Shown here: piece by piece, positions 50,939 to 60,108 of the stretch | Layout: every line of letters begins with the position of its first letter | Numbering within the stretch: the stretch's first letter is position 1 | Source of the DNA: AWTP1-13 sp963820375 | GTDB lineage: Bacteria; Pseudomonadota; Alphaproteobacteria; Rhizobiales; Hyphomicrobiaceae | Length of the DNA stretch: 64,000 nucleotides | Direction of reading: 5' to 3' | Assembly: GCA_963820375.1 (NCBI GenBank) | Contig: CAWFZX010000033.1 | Location: forward strand, 62,001 to 126,000 | The notes under the pieces: generated by a model | Told to the model about the DNA's origin: nothing | The model's input: only the letters and a program-made list of their open reading frames with translations | Database searches by the model: none | Position numbers and translations under genes: made by a program

Positions 50939-52825
50939 ATGGATATCTCCTTCCTCCTGGTGCAGGCGTTGAACGGACTGGCCAGCGCCTCGTCGCTGTT
51001 CATCATCTCCGCCGGACTGACGGTCGTCTTCGGCGTGACGCGCATCGTCAATTTCGCGCACGGCTCGTTCTACATGCTGGGTGCCTATCTCGGCGTCAGC
51101 ATCATTCCAAGGCTGCTCGATCTGGACAACAGCCTGCCGATCTTTCTGCTCGGCATCGTCGGCGCTGCGCTGGGCGTCGGCTGCATCGGCGTCTTGATGG
51201 AGCTGGTCCTGCTGCGACGCATCTACCGGGTACCAGAGCTGTTCCAGCTGCTTGCCACCTTCGGGGTGGTGCTGCTGGTCCAGGATATTGTCATCAAGAT
51301 CTGGGGCCCGCTCGACATCCTGGGCCCGCGAGCGCCCGGGCTGCGCGGCGCCGTCGATATCTTCGGCCACCGCTTTCCCGTCTATGAGCTGTTCCTGATC
51401 GGCATGGGCCCCCTGGTGCTGGGGCTGCTCTGGCTCATCATGCACAAGACGCGGTTTGGCGTGCTGGTGCGCGCGGCGACGCAGGATCGCGAGATGGTCG
51501 GCGCGCTCGGGGTCAATCAGGCGCTGCTGTTTACCGGCACGCTGTTCTTGGGCGCGGCGCTGGCGGGCCTTGGCGGAGCGCTGCAAATACCCAAGCTGGC
51601 GGCCAACCCACAGATGGATATTTCGGTGATCGCCGAGGCCTTCGTGGTGACGGTGGTGGGCGGCATGGGCTCGGTGCCAGGCGCCTTCCTGTCTGCGCTC
51701 ATCATCGGCGAGCTGCAGGCATTCGGCATCCTGGTCTTTCCGAAGCTGACCTTGGTGTTGGTATTCCTGCTGATGGCGCTGGTGCTGGTGGCGAGGCCGT
51801 GGGGGCTGCTGGGCAGGCCCGAGAGCGATCAGGGTCGCGCGCTGCTGCCGGAGGGCATCCTCAATCTCAAGCGCATTGGCAGGCGCGAGAAGCTGGTGGC
51901 CGGCGCGGTGTTGGCGCTGTTGCTGCTGCTGCCACCGGCCGGCGGTTCCTATCTGACCAAGGTCGCCATCGAGGTGCTTTGCTTTGCGCTTGCCGCCTTC
52001 AGCCTGAATTTCCTCATTGGCGTGGGCGGTATCGTCAGCTTTGGCCACGCCGCCTATTTCGGCATTGGCGCCTACGCCGCCGGGCTGCTGGTGACGCGCT
52101 TGGGGCTGGCGATGGAACCGGCCCTGCTGGCGGCCCCGATCGCTGGCGGTCTTGGCGCGGCGCTGTTCGGGTTTTTCATCGTGCGCCTCAGCGGCATCTA
52201 CTTGGCCATGCTCACGCTGGCATTTGCGCAGATCACCTACGCGGTCGCCTTCCAGTGGGTCGAGGTGACCGGCGGCGACAACGGTGTGGTCGGCGTCTGG
52301 CCGGCAGGCTGGGCAGCGAGCCGCGAGGTGTACTACTACCTCACGCTCCTGCTCGCCAGCATCGCCATCTTGGCTCTGGGCCGCATCATCTACGCCCCGT
52401 TCGGCTACACGCTACGCGCCGCCCGCGATTCGGCCCTGCGGGCCGATGCGATCGGCATCGATGTTTACACGCACCGCTGGCTGGCCTTTATCATCGCCGG
52501 AGCGGCGGCCGGATTGGCGGGTGGCCTGTTTGCCTTCTCCAAGGGTTCGATCGATCCGACCCTGATCTCGATCCCGATGTCCGTCGACTTTCTGGTGATG
52601 ATCCTCGTCGGCGGCCTGCAGACCGTCACCGGGCCATTGGCTGGCGCCGCATTTTTCCATGCGATCAAGGATTTGTTCATGCCGCTGACGGATTTCTGGC
52701 GGCTGCTGCTCGGGCTGGCGATCATCGTCGTCGTGCTGGTCTTCCCGCGCGGCCTGATCGGCGGCATCGCCGACTTGCGCGAGCGTCTGGCGCCGCGCCC
52801 GCGCGACCGGAGTTATGCAGCATGA
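50939..52825 (+). CDS. Fused LivH-LivM ABC transporter permease
   Basis: A 628-residue inner-membrane protein that joins both Liv permeases. Residues about 1-290 are LivH-like (LNGLASASSLFIISAGLTVVFGVTRIVNFAHGSFYMLGAY, VVGGMGSVPGAFLSALIIGE). A short basic linker (LKRIGRREK) follows, and about 320-620 are LivM-like (LNFLIGVGGIVSFGHAAYFGIGAYAAG, TGGDNGV). Separate LivH and LivM are the norm; fusions occur in some Proteobacteria. About 118 bases follow the binding-protein gene, and its stop overlaps the LivG start (ATGA). Confidence 0.93.
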   Translation: MDISFLLVQALNGLASASSLFIISAGLTVVFGVTRIVNFAHGSFYMLGAYLGVSIIPRLLDLDNSLPIFLLGIVGAALGVGCIGVLMELVLLRRIYRVPELFQLLATFGVVLLVQDIVIKIWGPLDILGPRAPGLRGAVDIFGHRFPVYELFLIGMGPLVLGLLWLIMHKTRFGVLVRAATQDREMVGALGVNQALLFTGTLFLGAALAGLGGALQIPKLAANPQMDISVIAEAFVVTVVGGMGSVPGAFLSALIIGELQAFGILVFPKLTLVLVFLLMALVLVARPWGLLGRPESDQGRALLPEGILNLKRIGRREKLVAGAVLALLLLLPPAGGSYLTKVAIEVLCFALAAFSLNFLIGVGGIVSFGHAAYFGIGAYAAGLLVTRLGLAMEPALLAAPIAGGLGAALFGFFIVRLSGIYLAMLTLAFAQITYAVAFQWVEVTGGDNGVVGVWPAGWAASREVYYYLTLLLASIAILALGRIIYAPFGYTLRAARDSALRADAIGIDVYTHRWLAFIIAGAAAGLAGGLFAFSKGSIDPTLISIPMSVDFLVMILVGGLQTVTGPLAGAAFFHAIKDLFMPLTDFWRLLLGLAIIVVVLVFPRGLIGGIADLRERLAPRPRDRSYAA

Positions 52826-53592
52826 GCCTGCTGTCGGTTGAGGGTTTGCAGAAATCCTTCGGCGGGGTGGTGGCGGCGAGCAAGGTGAGCTTTGCGCTGG
52901 ATGGCGGAACGCTGCTCGCCATCATCGGTCCGAACGGGGCCGGAAAGTCCACCATCTTCAATATGGTGGGTGGGCAATTGCGGCCGGACGGCGGGCATAT
53001 CACGCTGGCCGGCCACGACATTACCGGGCTGGCGCCGCGCCGCATCTGGCATCTGGGCGTGGGCCGCACCTTTCAAATCGCCCAGACCTTTCTGTCGATG
53101 CGCGTGGTCGAGAATGTGCAGATGGCGCTCACTAGCCGCGCCGGTCGGACGCGGGCCTGCTGGCCCGACATGGCCAGCCTTTACCATCGCGAAGCCATCG
53201 AGCTCATTGCGCGCGTCGGTGTCGAGGCCCAGGCGCAGCGCCCCTGCAGCGAGCTCGCCTATGGTGACGTCAAGCGCGTGGAACTCGCCATCGCCTTGGC
53301 GAGCGCACCCAAGCTGCTGCTGATGGATGAGCCGACGGCAGGCATGGCGGCCGGGGAACGCACCGAGCTCATGGCATTGATCCGCGGCATCGCCCGCGAA
53401 CGCGGCATTGGTGTGCTGTTTACGGAGCATGACATGGATGCCGTGTTCGAGCATGCCGATAGCGTGCTGGTGCTGGTGCGCGGCGAGATTATCGCGCGCG
53501 GCCGGCCGGCCGACGTGCGCGCCGATCCGCGCGTGCGCGAAGTCTACCTGGGCAGGTCCGCGCTGGCGCCCGGGCGGAAATTATCGGTCTGA
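52822..53592 (+). CDS. ABC transporter ATP-binding protein, LivG-type
   Basis: A 256-residue ATPase. Walker A is GPNGAGKST (36-44), the signature region is SELAYGDVKRVELA, and Walker B is LLLMDEPTAGM, then the H-loop EHDMDAVF. The signature LAYGDVKR is the LivG variant of LSYGxQR. It drives the fused permease together with the LivF subunit 3 bases downstream. Cytoplasmic, bound to the permease. Confidence 0.94.
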   Translation: MSLLSVEGLQKSFGGVVAASKVSFALDGGTLLAIIGPNGAGKSTIFNMVGGQLRPDGGHITLAGHDITGLAPRRIWHLGVGRTFQIAQTFLSMRVVENVQMALTSRAGRTRACWPDMASLYHREAIELIARVGVEAQAQRPCSELAYGDVKRVELAIALASAPKLLLMDEPTAGMAAGERTELMALIRGIARERGIGVLFTEHDMDAVFEHADSVLVLVRGEIIARGRPADVRADPRVREVYLGRSALAPGRKLSV

Positions 53593-53595
53593 CGC

Positions 53596-54318
53596 ATGCG
53601 CCAGGGATCCGTCATTCTCAAAGTCGATGGCCTGGATGCCGCCTACGGACGCGCGCAAGTTCTGTTTGGCGTTTCACTCAGCCTCGACCGCGGCGAGACG
53701 GTCGCGCTGATGGGCAGGAATGGAGCGGGCAAGTCGAGCACGCTTAAGGCCATCATGGGCCTGCTGCCGGCACGGGCCGGATCGATCCAATTTGCCGGCC
53801 AAGAGATTTCGCGCCTTCCGACCTATCGCATCGCGCGACTGGGCCTCGGCTACGTGCCCGAGGAGCGTCGGATTTTCACCGATCTTAGCGTCTTCGAGAA
53901 CCTCCAGGTCGGGCTCAGGGGTCCGCCGCAGGCGGGTCGCCGGCCCTGGACGCCGGAACGGCTGTTCTCGATCTTTCCCAATCTGGCCGAGATGCGCGGC
54001 CGGCAGGCCAGTCAGATGTCGGGCGGCGAGCAGCAGATGCTCAGCATTGCCCGGACCTTGATGGGCAATCCTGACGCCATCCTGCTCGACGAGCCGACCG
54101 AAGGGCTGGCGCCCGTCATCGTCGATGAGATGGCTGAGGCCGTGCAGCGCATGAAAGCGGAGGGCATCGCCGTGCTGCTCTGCGAGCAGAACCTGAATTT
54201 TGCCAGCGCCGTCGCCGACCGCGCCTACCTGATCGCCAAGGGCGCCGTGCGCCACGAGGGGCGCATGGCCGACATTGCCGGCGACGTCGCCCTGCGCGAG
54301 ACGCACCTGGGGCTGTAG
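53596..54318 (+). CDS. ABC transporter ATP-binding protein, LivF-type
   Basis: A 240-residue ATPase with Walker A GRNGAGKSS, signature MSGGEQQMLSIARTL, Walker B ILLDEPTEGLAP and the LivF-specific LGYVPEERRIFTDLSVFENL. Last transporter gene of the operon. A small membrane protein gene follows after about 145 bases. Confidence 0.94.
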   Translation: MRQGSVILKVDGLDAAYGRAQVLFGVSLSLDRGETVALMGRNGAGKSSTLKAIMGLLPARAGSIQFAGQEISRLPTYRIARLGLGYVPEERRIFTDLSVFENLQVGLRGPPQAGRRPWTPERLFSIFPNLAEMRGRQASQMSGGEQQMLSIARTLMGNPDAILLDEPTEGLAPVIVDEMAEAVQRMKAEGIAVLLCEQNLNFASAVADRAYLIAKGAVRHEGRMADIAGDVALRETHLGL

Positions 54319-54463
54319 AAGCCGCGCTGGCGTTTCGCCAAATATCGTGCAACGCCAGCGTGTTGTGCCCGCCACACCCTGTGCCGGCGCGCTGGCCTGG
54401 AACATGTCGTTGGGCCGGGCGTTCACCCCCCCACCAGACCCTAGCAACCCCCGGAGACCGCAG

Positions 54464-54760
54464 ATGGATCAGACGCCCCGAGACCTCCCGCCGCGAACCG
54501 GCTGGGACCGCGCCACCCGCACGGACGATGGCAGCTGGAGTGTGCTGCCCCTCCTGCTTGTGGTTGCCGTTCTGGCGATCGGCGCCTGGATGCTGTTTGC
54601 CGACAGCGCAACCCCGCCGACGACAACAACCACATCGCAAAACGCCCCGGCGAGCGCGCCAAGCATGAGCCCGTCGCCGACGCCGCCAAGCACGAGCCCA
54701 TCGCCGACGCCGACGGCACCGCCTGCCAACACCGCTCCGCCGCCGGCGACCAAGCCCTAA
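54464..54760 (+). CDS. Small membrane protein with Pro/Thr/Ser-rich tail
   Basis: A 98-residue protein: a short polar N-terminus, one membrane helix (VLPLLLVVAVLAIGAWMLF, about 27-45) and a disordered tail with repeated SPSPTPPST units. The topology suggests an anchored periplasmic tail. A GGAGA ribosome site precedes the ATG at 54464, and an intrinsic terminator follows 25 bases after the stop, supporting a real gene. No known function. Confidence 0.6.
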   Translation: MDQTPRDLPPRTGWDRATRTDDGSWSVLPLLLVVAVLAIGAWMLFADSATPPTTTTTSQNAPASAPSMSPSPTPPSTSPSPTPTAPPANTAPPPATKP

Positions 54761-54784
54761 GCCTCCGGCCGCAACTTCCTCATC

Positions 54785-54812
54785 AGCCCCGCTTCAGGCG
54801 GGGCTTTTCTTT
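54785..54812 (+). terminator. Intrinsic terminator
   Basis: A perfect 8-bp stem AGCCCCGC / GCGGGGCT (54785-54792 with 54798-54805) around TTCAG, running into TTTTCTTT. It reads on the plus strand and closes the Liv operon plus the small membrane protein gene, before the oppositely oriented amidase. Confidence 0.9.
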
Positions 54813-54913
54813 GCCCGCCCCCTGCGTCGGCGTGCTGCAACGCCAGCGCCAACCGCGGGGATCGTGGCGATCGCCTCGGCACGCCACCCGGCAGCGGCAA
54901 GGCCCGGACGTCC

Positions 54914-56341
54914 CTAGAGCGTGGGGTGCTGTGCCGCCCACGGCTGGGCCTCCTCGTACAGCGCGGCAACGCGCAACAGGCCCGCGTCCTCGTTACGCCG
55001 GCCGATCAGTTGGATGGCAACGGGTAGGGAATCGGCATGGAAGCCGGCGGGCAGGCTCACCGCCGGATGGCCCGTCAGGTTGAAGGGGTGCGTATAAGGA
55101 TACCAAGCGCGGCGCACCGTATCCACCTTCTGGCCTTCGATTTCGATCGGCTCGAACAGGCGCTCTTCGATCGGCAGCGCCGTGCGCGTCAGGGTGGGGG
55201 TGAGGATCACATCGAAGCGCTCGAACCACCCTTGCACCTTGCGATAGAGCTCAGTGCGCTTGAGCAGTGCCCCGCCGACGGCTTCACCGGTGGTATCCTT
55301 GCCAAGTTCCATCTGGCGCAACAGCGTCGGGCTCAGTCGATTGCCCCACTGCGGCAGCAGCGGCCTGAAGCGTGCATTCCAGATGGCGCTGGCATAGGCA
55401 AACCAAGCCGGCTCGACCGGATCGAGATCGTCATCCATCGGCTCGACAATGGCGCCGAGTTCGCCCAGACGCATGGCTGCCCGCTCACACAACTCGAGCA
55501 CTTGGCTGTCGATGACGGTATTGGCCAGCAACGGCCGCCAGGCGATGCGCAGTCCCTTGAGGGATCCGGTCGCTCGCGCGGCGGCGATGAAGCCTCGCTG
55601 CGGCGCGCCGTAGCTGTAGGGATCGCTGGGGTGCTCGCCGGCCATGGTTTCCAGCATCAAGGCGCAATCGGCGACGCTGCGTGTCATCGGATTGATGCTG
55701 GAGAAATTGGCAAACAGCTCCGGCGCCATGTCGTGCGGCACCACACCGGCTGACTGCTTGAAACCGACCACACCGTTGCAGGCAGCCGGGATGCGGGTGG
55801 AGCCGCCGGCATCGGTGGCGACCGCCAACGGTGCGACGCCGGCGGCGATGGCGACGGCCGCCCCGCCCGACGATCCCCCGCAGGTGCGCTCCGCGCTCCA
55901 GGCGTTGCAGGTGCGGCCGAACAGGGCGGCCTCGGTGTAGGGCATGTGCCCGAATTCCGGTGTCGTCGTCTTGCCGATCAGGATGGCGCCGGCCCTGCGC
56001 AGGCGGGCGACTGAGACCGCGTCCTCGGTTGGCACGTTGTGTTCATATAGATAGGAGGCGAAGGTGGTGCGCACGCCGGCGGTATTGACCAAATCCTTGA
56101 CGTGGAAAGGGACGCCATGCAGGCCTCCCAGTTCGCTGCCGGCGGCGATCGCAGCATCGGCCGCGGCGGCCTCCTTGAGCGCGCGCTCGGGGCACAAGGT
56201 GATAAAACAGTTGTAAGCTGCCTGGGCCTTCTCGGCCCGCTGCAAGGTTGCTTGCATCACCTCGACGGCGGAGAGTTGCTTGCTGCGGATCATGTCCGCC
56301 AGACGGCTGGCTGGCGTAAAGGCGATGGCGTCGGCGGCCAT
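54914..56341 (-). CDS. Amidase signature family protein (first of three)
   Basis: A 475-residue Ser-Ser-Lys amidase. Lys82 is in HVKDLVNTAG, the cis-Ser is in CGGSSGGAAVAIAAG (157-158) and the nucleophile is Ser181 in TDAGGSTRIPA. The C-terminal HPFNLTGHPAVSLPAGF and PVAIQLIGRRNEDAGLLR complete the family pattern. No signal peptide. It is less similar to the two amidases at 61.6-64 kb than those are to each other. It is divergent from the phosphogluconate dehydrogenase gene across about 110 bases. Confidence 0.92.
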   Translation of the reverse strand: MAADAIAFTPASRLADMIRSKQLSAVEVMQATLQRAEKAQAAYNCFITLCPERALKEAAAADAAIAAGSELGGLHGVPFHVKDLVNTAGVRTTFASYLYEHNVPTEDAVSVARLRRAGAILIGKTTTPEFGHMPYTEAALFGRTCNAWSAERTCGGSSGGAAVAIAAGVAPLAVATDAGGSTRIPAACNGVVGFKQSAGVVPHDMAPELFANFSSINPMTRSVADCALMLETMAGEHPSDPYSYGAPQRGFIAAARATGSLKGLRIAWRPLLANTVIDSQVLELCERAAMRLGELGAIVEPMDDDLDPVEPAWFAYASAIWNARFRPLLPQWGNRLSPTLLRQMELGKDTTGEAVGGALLKRTELYRKVQGWFERFDVILTPTLTRTALPIEERLFEPIEIEGQKVDTVRRAWYPYTHPFNLTGHPAVSLPAGFHADSLPVAIQLIGRRNEDAGLLRVAALYEEAQPWAAQHPTL

Positions 56342-56451
56342 GGTTTCAATCCTTAGCTTGCGGCATCGGCTTGCCAGCCTACACGCATTTGAGTTGCGCT
56401 AGTATGGCGCGCATGCTGCAGAGGGCGGCAAGCAGGAAAGGACTGGCGGCA

Positions 56452-57438
56452 ATGCAAATCGGCATGATTGGGCTCGGACGCATGGGCGCCAATATCGTGC
56501 GGCGGCTGATGCGAGCGGACCACGCCTGCGTCATCTACGATCGCGACCCGGCGCCCGCAGCGGCGCTGGTTGGCGAGGGCGCGCTGGCGCGGCCGGGACT
56601 TGCCGAACTGGTGGAGGCGCTCGCGGCGCCGCGTCTCGTCTGGGTCATGCTGCCGGCCGGCACAGCGACGGAGCAGGCGATCGCTGAGCTAAGCGAGCTG
56701 TTAGAGCCCGGCGATACCGTTATCGATGGCGGCAATACCTTCTGGAAGGACGACGTGCGGCGTGCGCGCGAGTTGCGCAGCAAAGGCCTCAACTACGTCG
56801 ATGTTGGCACCTCGGGTGGCGTGTGGGGGCTCGAGCGCGGCTACTGCCTCATGATTGGCGGGGAGGCAGACGTGGTCGCGCGGCTCGATCCGCTGTTTGC
56901 GGCGCTGGCGCCCGGCAAGGGCGAGATCGCGGCCACGGCCGGCCGCGCCGGTCGCGATGCGCGCGTCGAGCAGGGTTATCTGCACGCTGGGCCCAGTGGT
57001 GCTGGCCATTTCGTCAAGATGATCCATAACGGCATCGAATACGGCATGATGCAGGCCATGGCCGAGGGCTTCGACATCCTCAACAACGCCAACTCCGCCA
57101 AACTGCCCGAAGAGCTGCGTCTGGACATCGACGTGGCCGACGTCGCCGAGCTCTGGCGGCGGGGCAGCGTCATTACCTCTTGGCTGCTGGACCTCACGGC
57201 TGCCGCGCTGGCAGCAGACCCGCAGCTTGCCGGCTACTCGGGGCATGTGGAGGATTCGGGCGAGGGCCGCTGGACCGTGCAAGCCGCCATCGAGGAGGCG
57301 GTCCCGGCGGAGGTGCTGAGCTCGGCGCTCTATGCGCGGTTCCGGTCACGTCAAACGCATACCTTCGCCGAGAAAGTGCTGTCGGCCATGCGCAAGGGCT
57401 TCGGCGGTCATGTGGAGCCGAACAAGGCGGGCCCGTAA
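56452..57438 (+). CDS. gnd: 6-phosphogluconate dehydrogenase, decarboxylating (short GndA type)
   Basis: A 328-residue enzyme. NAD(P) motif GLGRMGANIVRRL, then VIDGGNTFWKDDVRR, GTSGGVWGLERGYCLMIGG, and the catalytic segment GHFVKMIHNGIEYGMMQ. The length is that of the short, usually NAD-preferring form rather than the 470-residue one. It makes ribulose 5-phosphate and CO2 from 6-phosphogluconate. The ATG at 56452 starts on the first beta strand; an earlier Met would add about 13 residues. It is followed after 3 bases by gluconokinase, so the two are one gluconate-use unit. Confidence 0.94.
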   Translation: MQIGMIGLGRMGANIVRRLMRADHACVIYDRDPAPAAALVGEGALARPGLAELVEALAAPRLVWVMLPAGTATEQAIAELSELLEPGDTVIDGGNTFWKDDVRRARELRSKGLNYVDVGTSGGVWGLERGYCLMIGGEADVVARLDPLFAALAPGKGEIAATAGRAGRDARVEQGYLHAGPSGAGHFVKMIHNGIEYGMMQAMAEGFDILNNANSAKLPEELRLDIDVADVAELWRRGSVITSWLLDLTAAALAADPQLAGYSGHVEDSGEGRWTVQAAIEEAVPAEVLSSALYARFRSRQTHTFAEKVLSAMRKGFGGHVEPNKAGP

Positions 57439-57441
57439 GCC

Positions 57442-57975
57442 ATGGCCCAGGCAAGCGTGCCCATGGTGGTCGTGCTGATGGGGGTGTCGAGCTCCGGCAA
57501 GAGCACGACTGGAAAGCAACTTTCGAAGATGCTGGGCTGGCCCTTTCGCGATGCCGATAGCTTCCATCCGCCGGCCAACATCGAAAAGATGCGGCGCGGC
57601 ATTGCCCTTGAAGACAGCGATCGCTGGCCGTGGCTGGCGGCGATTGCCGACTGGATCGACCAGCAGCTGGGCAAGGGCGAATGCGGCTTGGTCTCCTGCT
57701 CGGCATTGAAGAAGAGCTATCGCCGTCGGCTGGTCGGCGATCGCACGGGCGTGCGGCTCGTCTTCCTCAAAGGCAGCTTCGAGCTGGTCGGCAAGCGCAT
57801 GGCCCGGCGCCGCGACCACTTTATGCCCCTCTCGCTGCTTAAGAATCAGTTTGACGTGCTGGAAGAGCCGCAGGCCGACGAGAATGCCCTTGTCATCTCG
57901 ATTGCCAAGCCGGCACAGCAGGTGGCGCAGACCATCATCGCCGAACTGGGTCTCGCCGAGCCCAGGCGATCCTGA
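57442..57975 (+). CDS. Gluconokinase
   Basis: A 177-residue P-loop kinase, GntK type. Walker A is GVSSSGKST (14-22), then FRDADSFHPPANIEKMRRGIALEDSDRWPWL (substrate region), SCSALKKSYRRRLVG and RRDHFMPLSLLKNQFDVLEEP. It phosphorylates gluconate to 6-phosphogluconate, the substrate of the enzyme encoded just upstream. No gluconate permease or dehydratase gene is nearby. Confidence 0.95.
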   Translation: MAQASVPMVVVLMGVSSSGKSTTGKQLSKMLGWPFRDADSFHPPANIEKMRRGIALEDSDRWPWLAAIADWIDQQLGKGECGLVSCSALKKSYRRRLVGDRTGVRLVFLKGSFELVGKRMARRRDHFMPLSLLKNQFDVLEEPQADENALVISIAKPAQQVAQTIIAELGLAEPRRS

Positions 57976-57976
57976 G

Positions 57977-58342
57977 ATGGCGCGCAACAGCGAGTTCATT
58001 GAGTTCGTGAAGGATCAACTGGCGCCGCTCGGGCCGATCGTCAGCCGCCGCATGTTTAGCGGTGCCGGGATCTACTGTGATGGCGTCATCTTTGCTCTCA
58101 TCCTGCGCGACACCCTCTACTTCAAGGTGGATGACGGCAACCGCAGCGCCTACCAGGCCGAAGGGTTGTCGCCGTTCAGCTACCAAGCGCGCGGCAGGAC
58201 GGTTGAAATCGGCGCCTACTGGCGCGTGCCGGAACGTCTTTTCGATGATCCGGACGAGCTGGTGGCCTGGGCGCGCGCGGCACTGGCGGCCGGCGGCCGA
58301 GCGCGGGTAAAGAAAAAGGGCCGTCGCCGAGGCAAGCCGTGA
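57977..58342 (+). CDS. TfoX/Sxy N-terminal domain protein
   Basis: A 121-residue protein made of the TfoX N-domain: EFVKDQLAPLGPIVSRRMFSGAGIYCDGVIFALILRDTLYFKVDD, then PFSYQARGRTVEIGAYWRVPE. A basic tail (RVKKKGRRRGK) could bind nucleic acid. In gamma-proteobacteria TfoX activates competence genes; stand-alone N-domains in Alphaproteobacteria have no settled role. It starts one base after the gluconokinase stop and ends that operon. Confidence 0.85.
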   Translation: MARNSEFIEFVKDQLAPLGPIVSRRMFSGAGIYCDGVIFALILRDTLYFKVDDGNRSAYQAEGLSPFSYQARGRTVEIGAYWRVPERLFDDPDELVAWARAALAAGGRARVKKKGRRRGKP

Positions 58343-58504
58343 CGGCTAGGGCGCGGCAGCGCGGCGACCGCGCCTTTAAGCGCGCCTGGCATGGCAAGGG
58401 CGAGCGCGAAGGGACAGTTGCGGCGCGCGCCTGTGCGCTACAGCACAGCGCCGGCAAAAAAGAGCTGCTAGGATCACTATTGGCCTTTACTCGGGGAGGC
58501 GGCG

Positions 58505-59965
58505 ATGCGGTGTTGGCTGGCTGTATGGGCGGGTTTGATGGTCATGGCGGCGGCGCCAGCAGCGCTTGCCGAAAAGCGTGTTGCCCTGGTGCTCGGCAAC
58601 GCGGCCTACCAGAACACCACGCCACTCACGAGCCCCACGCACGACGCGGCCGACCTGGCGGCGGTGCTGAGCCGGCTGGGGTTTGACGTGGTCGAAGGCA
58701 TCGACCTCGACAAGCGGGCGATGGAGCGCACCATGCGCCAGTTCACGCAGAAGCTGGCGCGTGCGGACGTTGCGCTCTTTTACTTTGCCGGGCATGCGTT
58801 GCAGAGCGGAGGCCAGAACTACCTCATGCCCATCGATGCGCGGCTTCGCAGCGAGGGCGATGTCGATTTCGAGGCTGTGCCGCTGGCGCTGGTGCTGCGA
58901 CAAATGGAACGCGAGGCCAAGACCAGCATCGTGCTGTTGGATGCCTGCCGCGACAATCCGCTGGCGCGGGGTCTGGCGCGCACGCTGGGCACGCGCGCCA
59001 GCCTGATGGGCCAGGGTTTGGCGGAGGTGAAGGCGGGTGTTGGAACCTTAGTCGGCCTCTCGACCCAGCCCGGCAACATTGCGCTCGAGGGAGAAGGGCG
59101 CAATTCGCCCTATGCCAAGGCCCTCTTGAAGCACGTGGAAGCACCCGGCAAGGATGTGAGCGGGGTTCTCGTGGCGGTGCGCAACGATGTGCTGCAGGCG
59201 ACCGCCGGCAAGCAGGTGCCGTGGGAATTCGCCGCCCTCACCGACGAGGTGTATTTGCGGGCGGCGCCGGCCGCCGCAGCGATACCCGCGGGGTCGCCAA
59301 TGCCATCGCCTCACCCCTCGGCCCTGCCGCCCGCCGCCACCGCGACGGAGCTGCCGCCCGATTACGACAAGGAGATGGAGATCGCGTTCTGGAATGCCAT
59401 CAAAGGCAGCAAGTCGCCCGCCGTGCTGCAAACCTACCTTGATCGCTTTCCGCGCGGCACCTTCGCCGGGCTCGCCCGCGTCATGCTGGACCAGCTCAAG
59501 CGGGAGGAGAGCGCCGCGACAGCACCCGAGGCAGCCAAGGTTGCCGGTCTGCCGGCTCCGCCGGCGGTGGCGCCGTCCGCTGCCACCACCAGCCCCCTGG
59601 GACTGGCACGCGCGCTGCAGACCGAGCTCAAGCGGGTCGGCTGCGATCCAGGGTCAGCGGACGGCAACTGGGGCACAAAGAGCCGACAGGCGCTCGACAA
59701 ATTTGCCCGTTTCAGCAAGCTTGCCGTGCCAACCGGCGAGCCGAGCGAGGCAGCGCTTGAGGGCGTCGCCGGTCAGCTGGGGCGCATCTGTCCGCTGGAC
59801 TGCGGCAAGGGTGAGACGGAGCTCAACGGCACCTGTGTGGCAACGACGCGGCCGGAAAAGCGCAAGACGGTCGCCCGGCCGCCACGGCAGAACCAGGAGC
59901 AACCGCAAACGCCGGGATTTCGTCTGTGCGTCGGGGGGCGCGCCTTGGGTTTGTGCACGAACTAG
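58505..59965 (+). CDS. Exported caspase-like (peptidase C14) protein
   Basis: A 486-residue protein. Signal peptide 1-22; caspase p20-type domain about 23-250 with His97 (YFAGHALQ) and Cys148 (LLDACRDNP), opening KRVALVLGNAAYQNTTPLTSP. A Pro/Ala linker is followed by a segment FWNAIKGSKSPAVLQTYLDRFPRGTFAGLAR (about 295-330). Then comes a peptidoglycan-binding-like repeat (LQTELKRVGCDPGSADGNWGTKSRQALDKFARFS) and a Cys-rich end (CPLDCGKGETELNGTCV). It is likely a periplasmic cysteine protease of unknown target. GGGGAGG precedes the ATG. Confidence 0.92.
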   Translation: MRCWLAVWAGLMVMAAAPAALAEKRVALVLGNAAYQNTTPLTSPTHDAADLAAVLSRLGFDVVEGIDLDKRAMERTMRQFTQKLARADVALFYFAGHALQSGGQNYLMPIDARLRSEGDVDFEAVPLALVLRQMEREAKTSIVLLDACRDNPLARGLARTLGTRASLMGQGLAEVKAGVGTLVGLSTQPGNIALEGEGRNSPYAKALLKHVEAPGKDVSGVLVAVRNDVLQATAGKQVPWEFAALTDEVYLRAAPAAAAIPAGSPMPSPHPSALPPAATATELPPDYDKEMEIAFWNAIKGSKSPAVLQTYLDRFPRGTFAGLARVMLDQLKREESAATAPEAAKVAGLPAPPAVAPSAATTSPLGLARALQTELKRVGCDPGSADGNWGTKSRQALDKFARFSKLAVPTGEPSEAALEGVAGQLGRICPLDCGKGETELNGTCVATTRPEKRKTVARPPRQNQEQPQTPGFRLCVGGRALGLCTN

Positions 59966-60052
59966 CAGCGGGGAGCCCGGGCCTAGCGACCGTCCGTGAC
60001 GTGGCGCGGACGCGCTGGCTCCCCCGCGGCGGGCACTGGCGATCCCTCAAGC

Positions 60053-60106
60053 GATCACGTCCGGGTGATCGCGTCTGGGCGATCACGTCTGGGTGATCAC
60101 TTCGGT
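60053..60106. repeat. 14-base tandem repeat between convergent genes
   Basis: Units at 60053 (GATCACGTCCGGGT), 60067 (GATCGCGTCTGGGC), 60081 (GATCACGTCTGGGT) and a shortened GATCACTTCGGT at 60095. Each carries the core GATC(A/G)CGTC(C/T)GGG. The array ends two bases before the CoA-transferase stop and lies 88 bases after the caspase-like gene. Each unit starts with GATC. Confidence 0.8.
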
Positions 60107-60108
60107 CA

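Noticed and set aside
49979..52048. A minus-strand open frame of about 690 codons, rich in Gln and His
   Set aside because: Antisense of the Liv binding protein and fused permease; composition is typical of a shadow frame.
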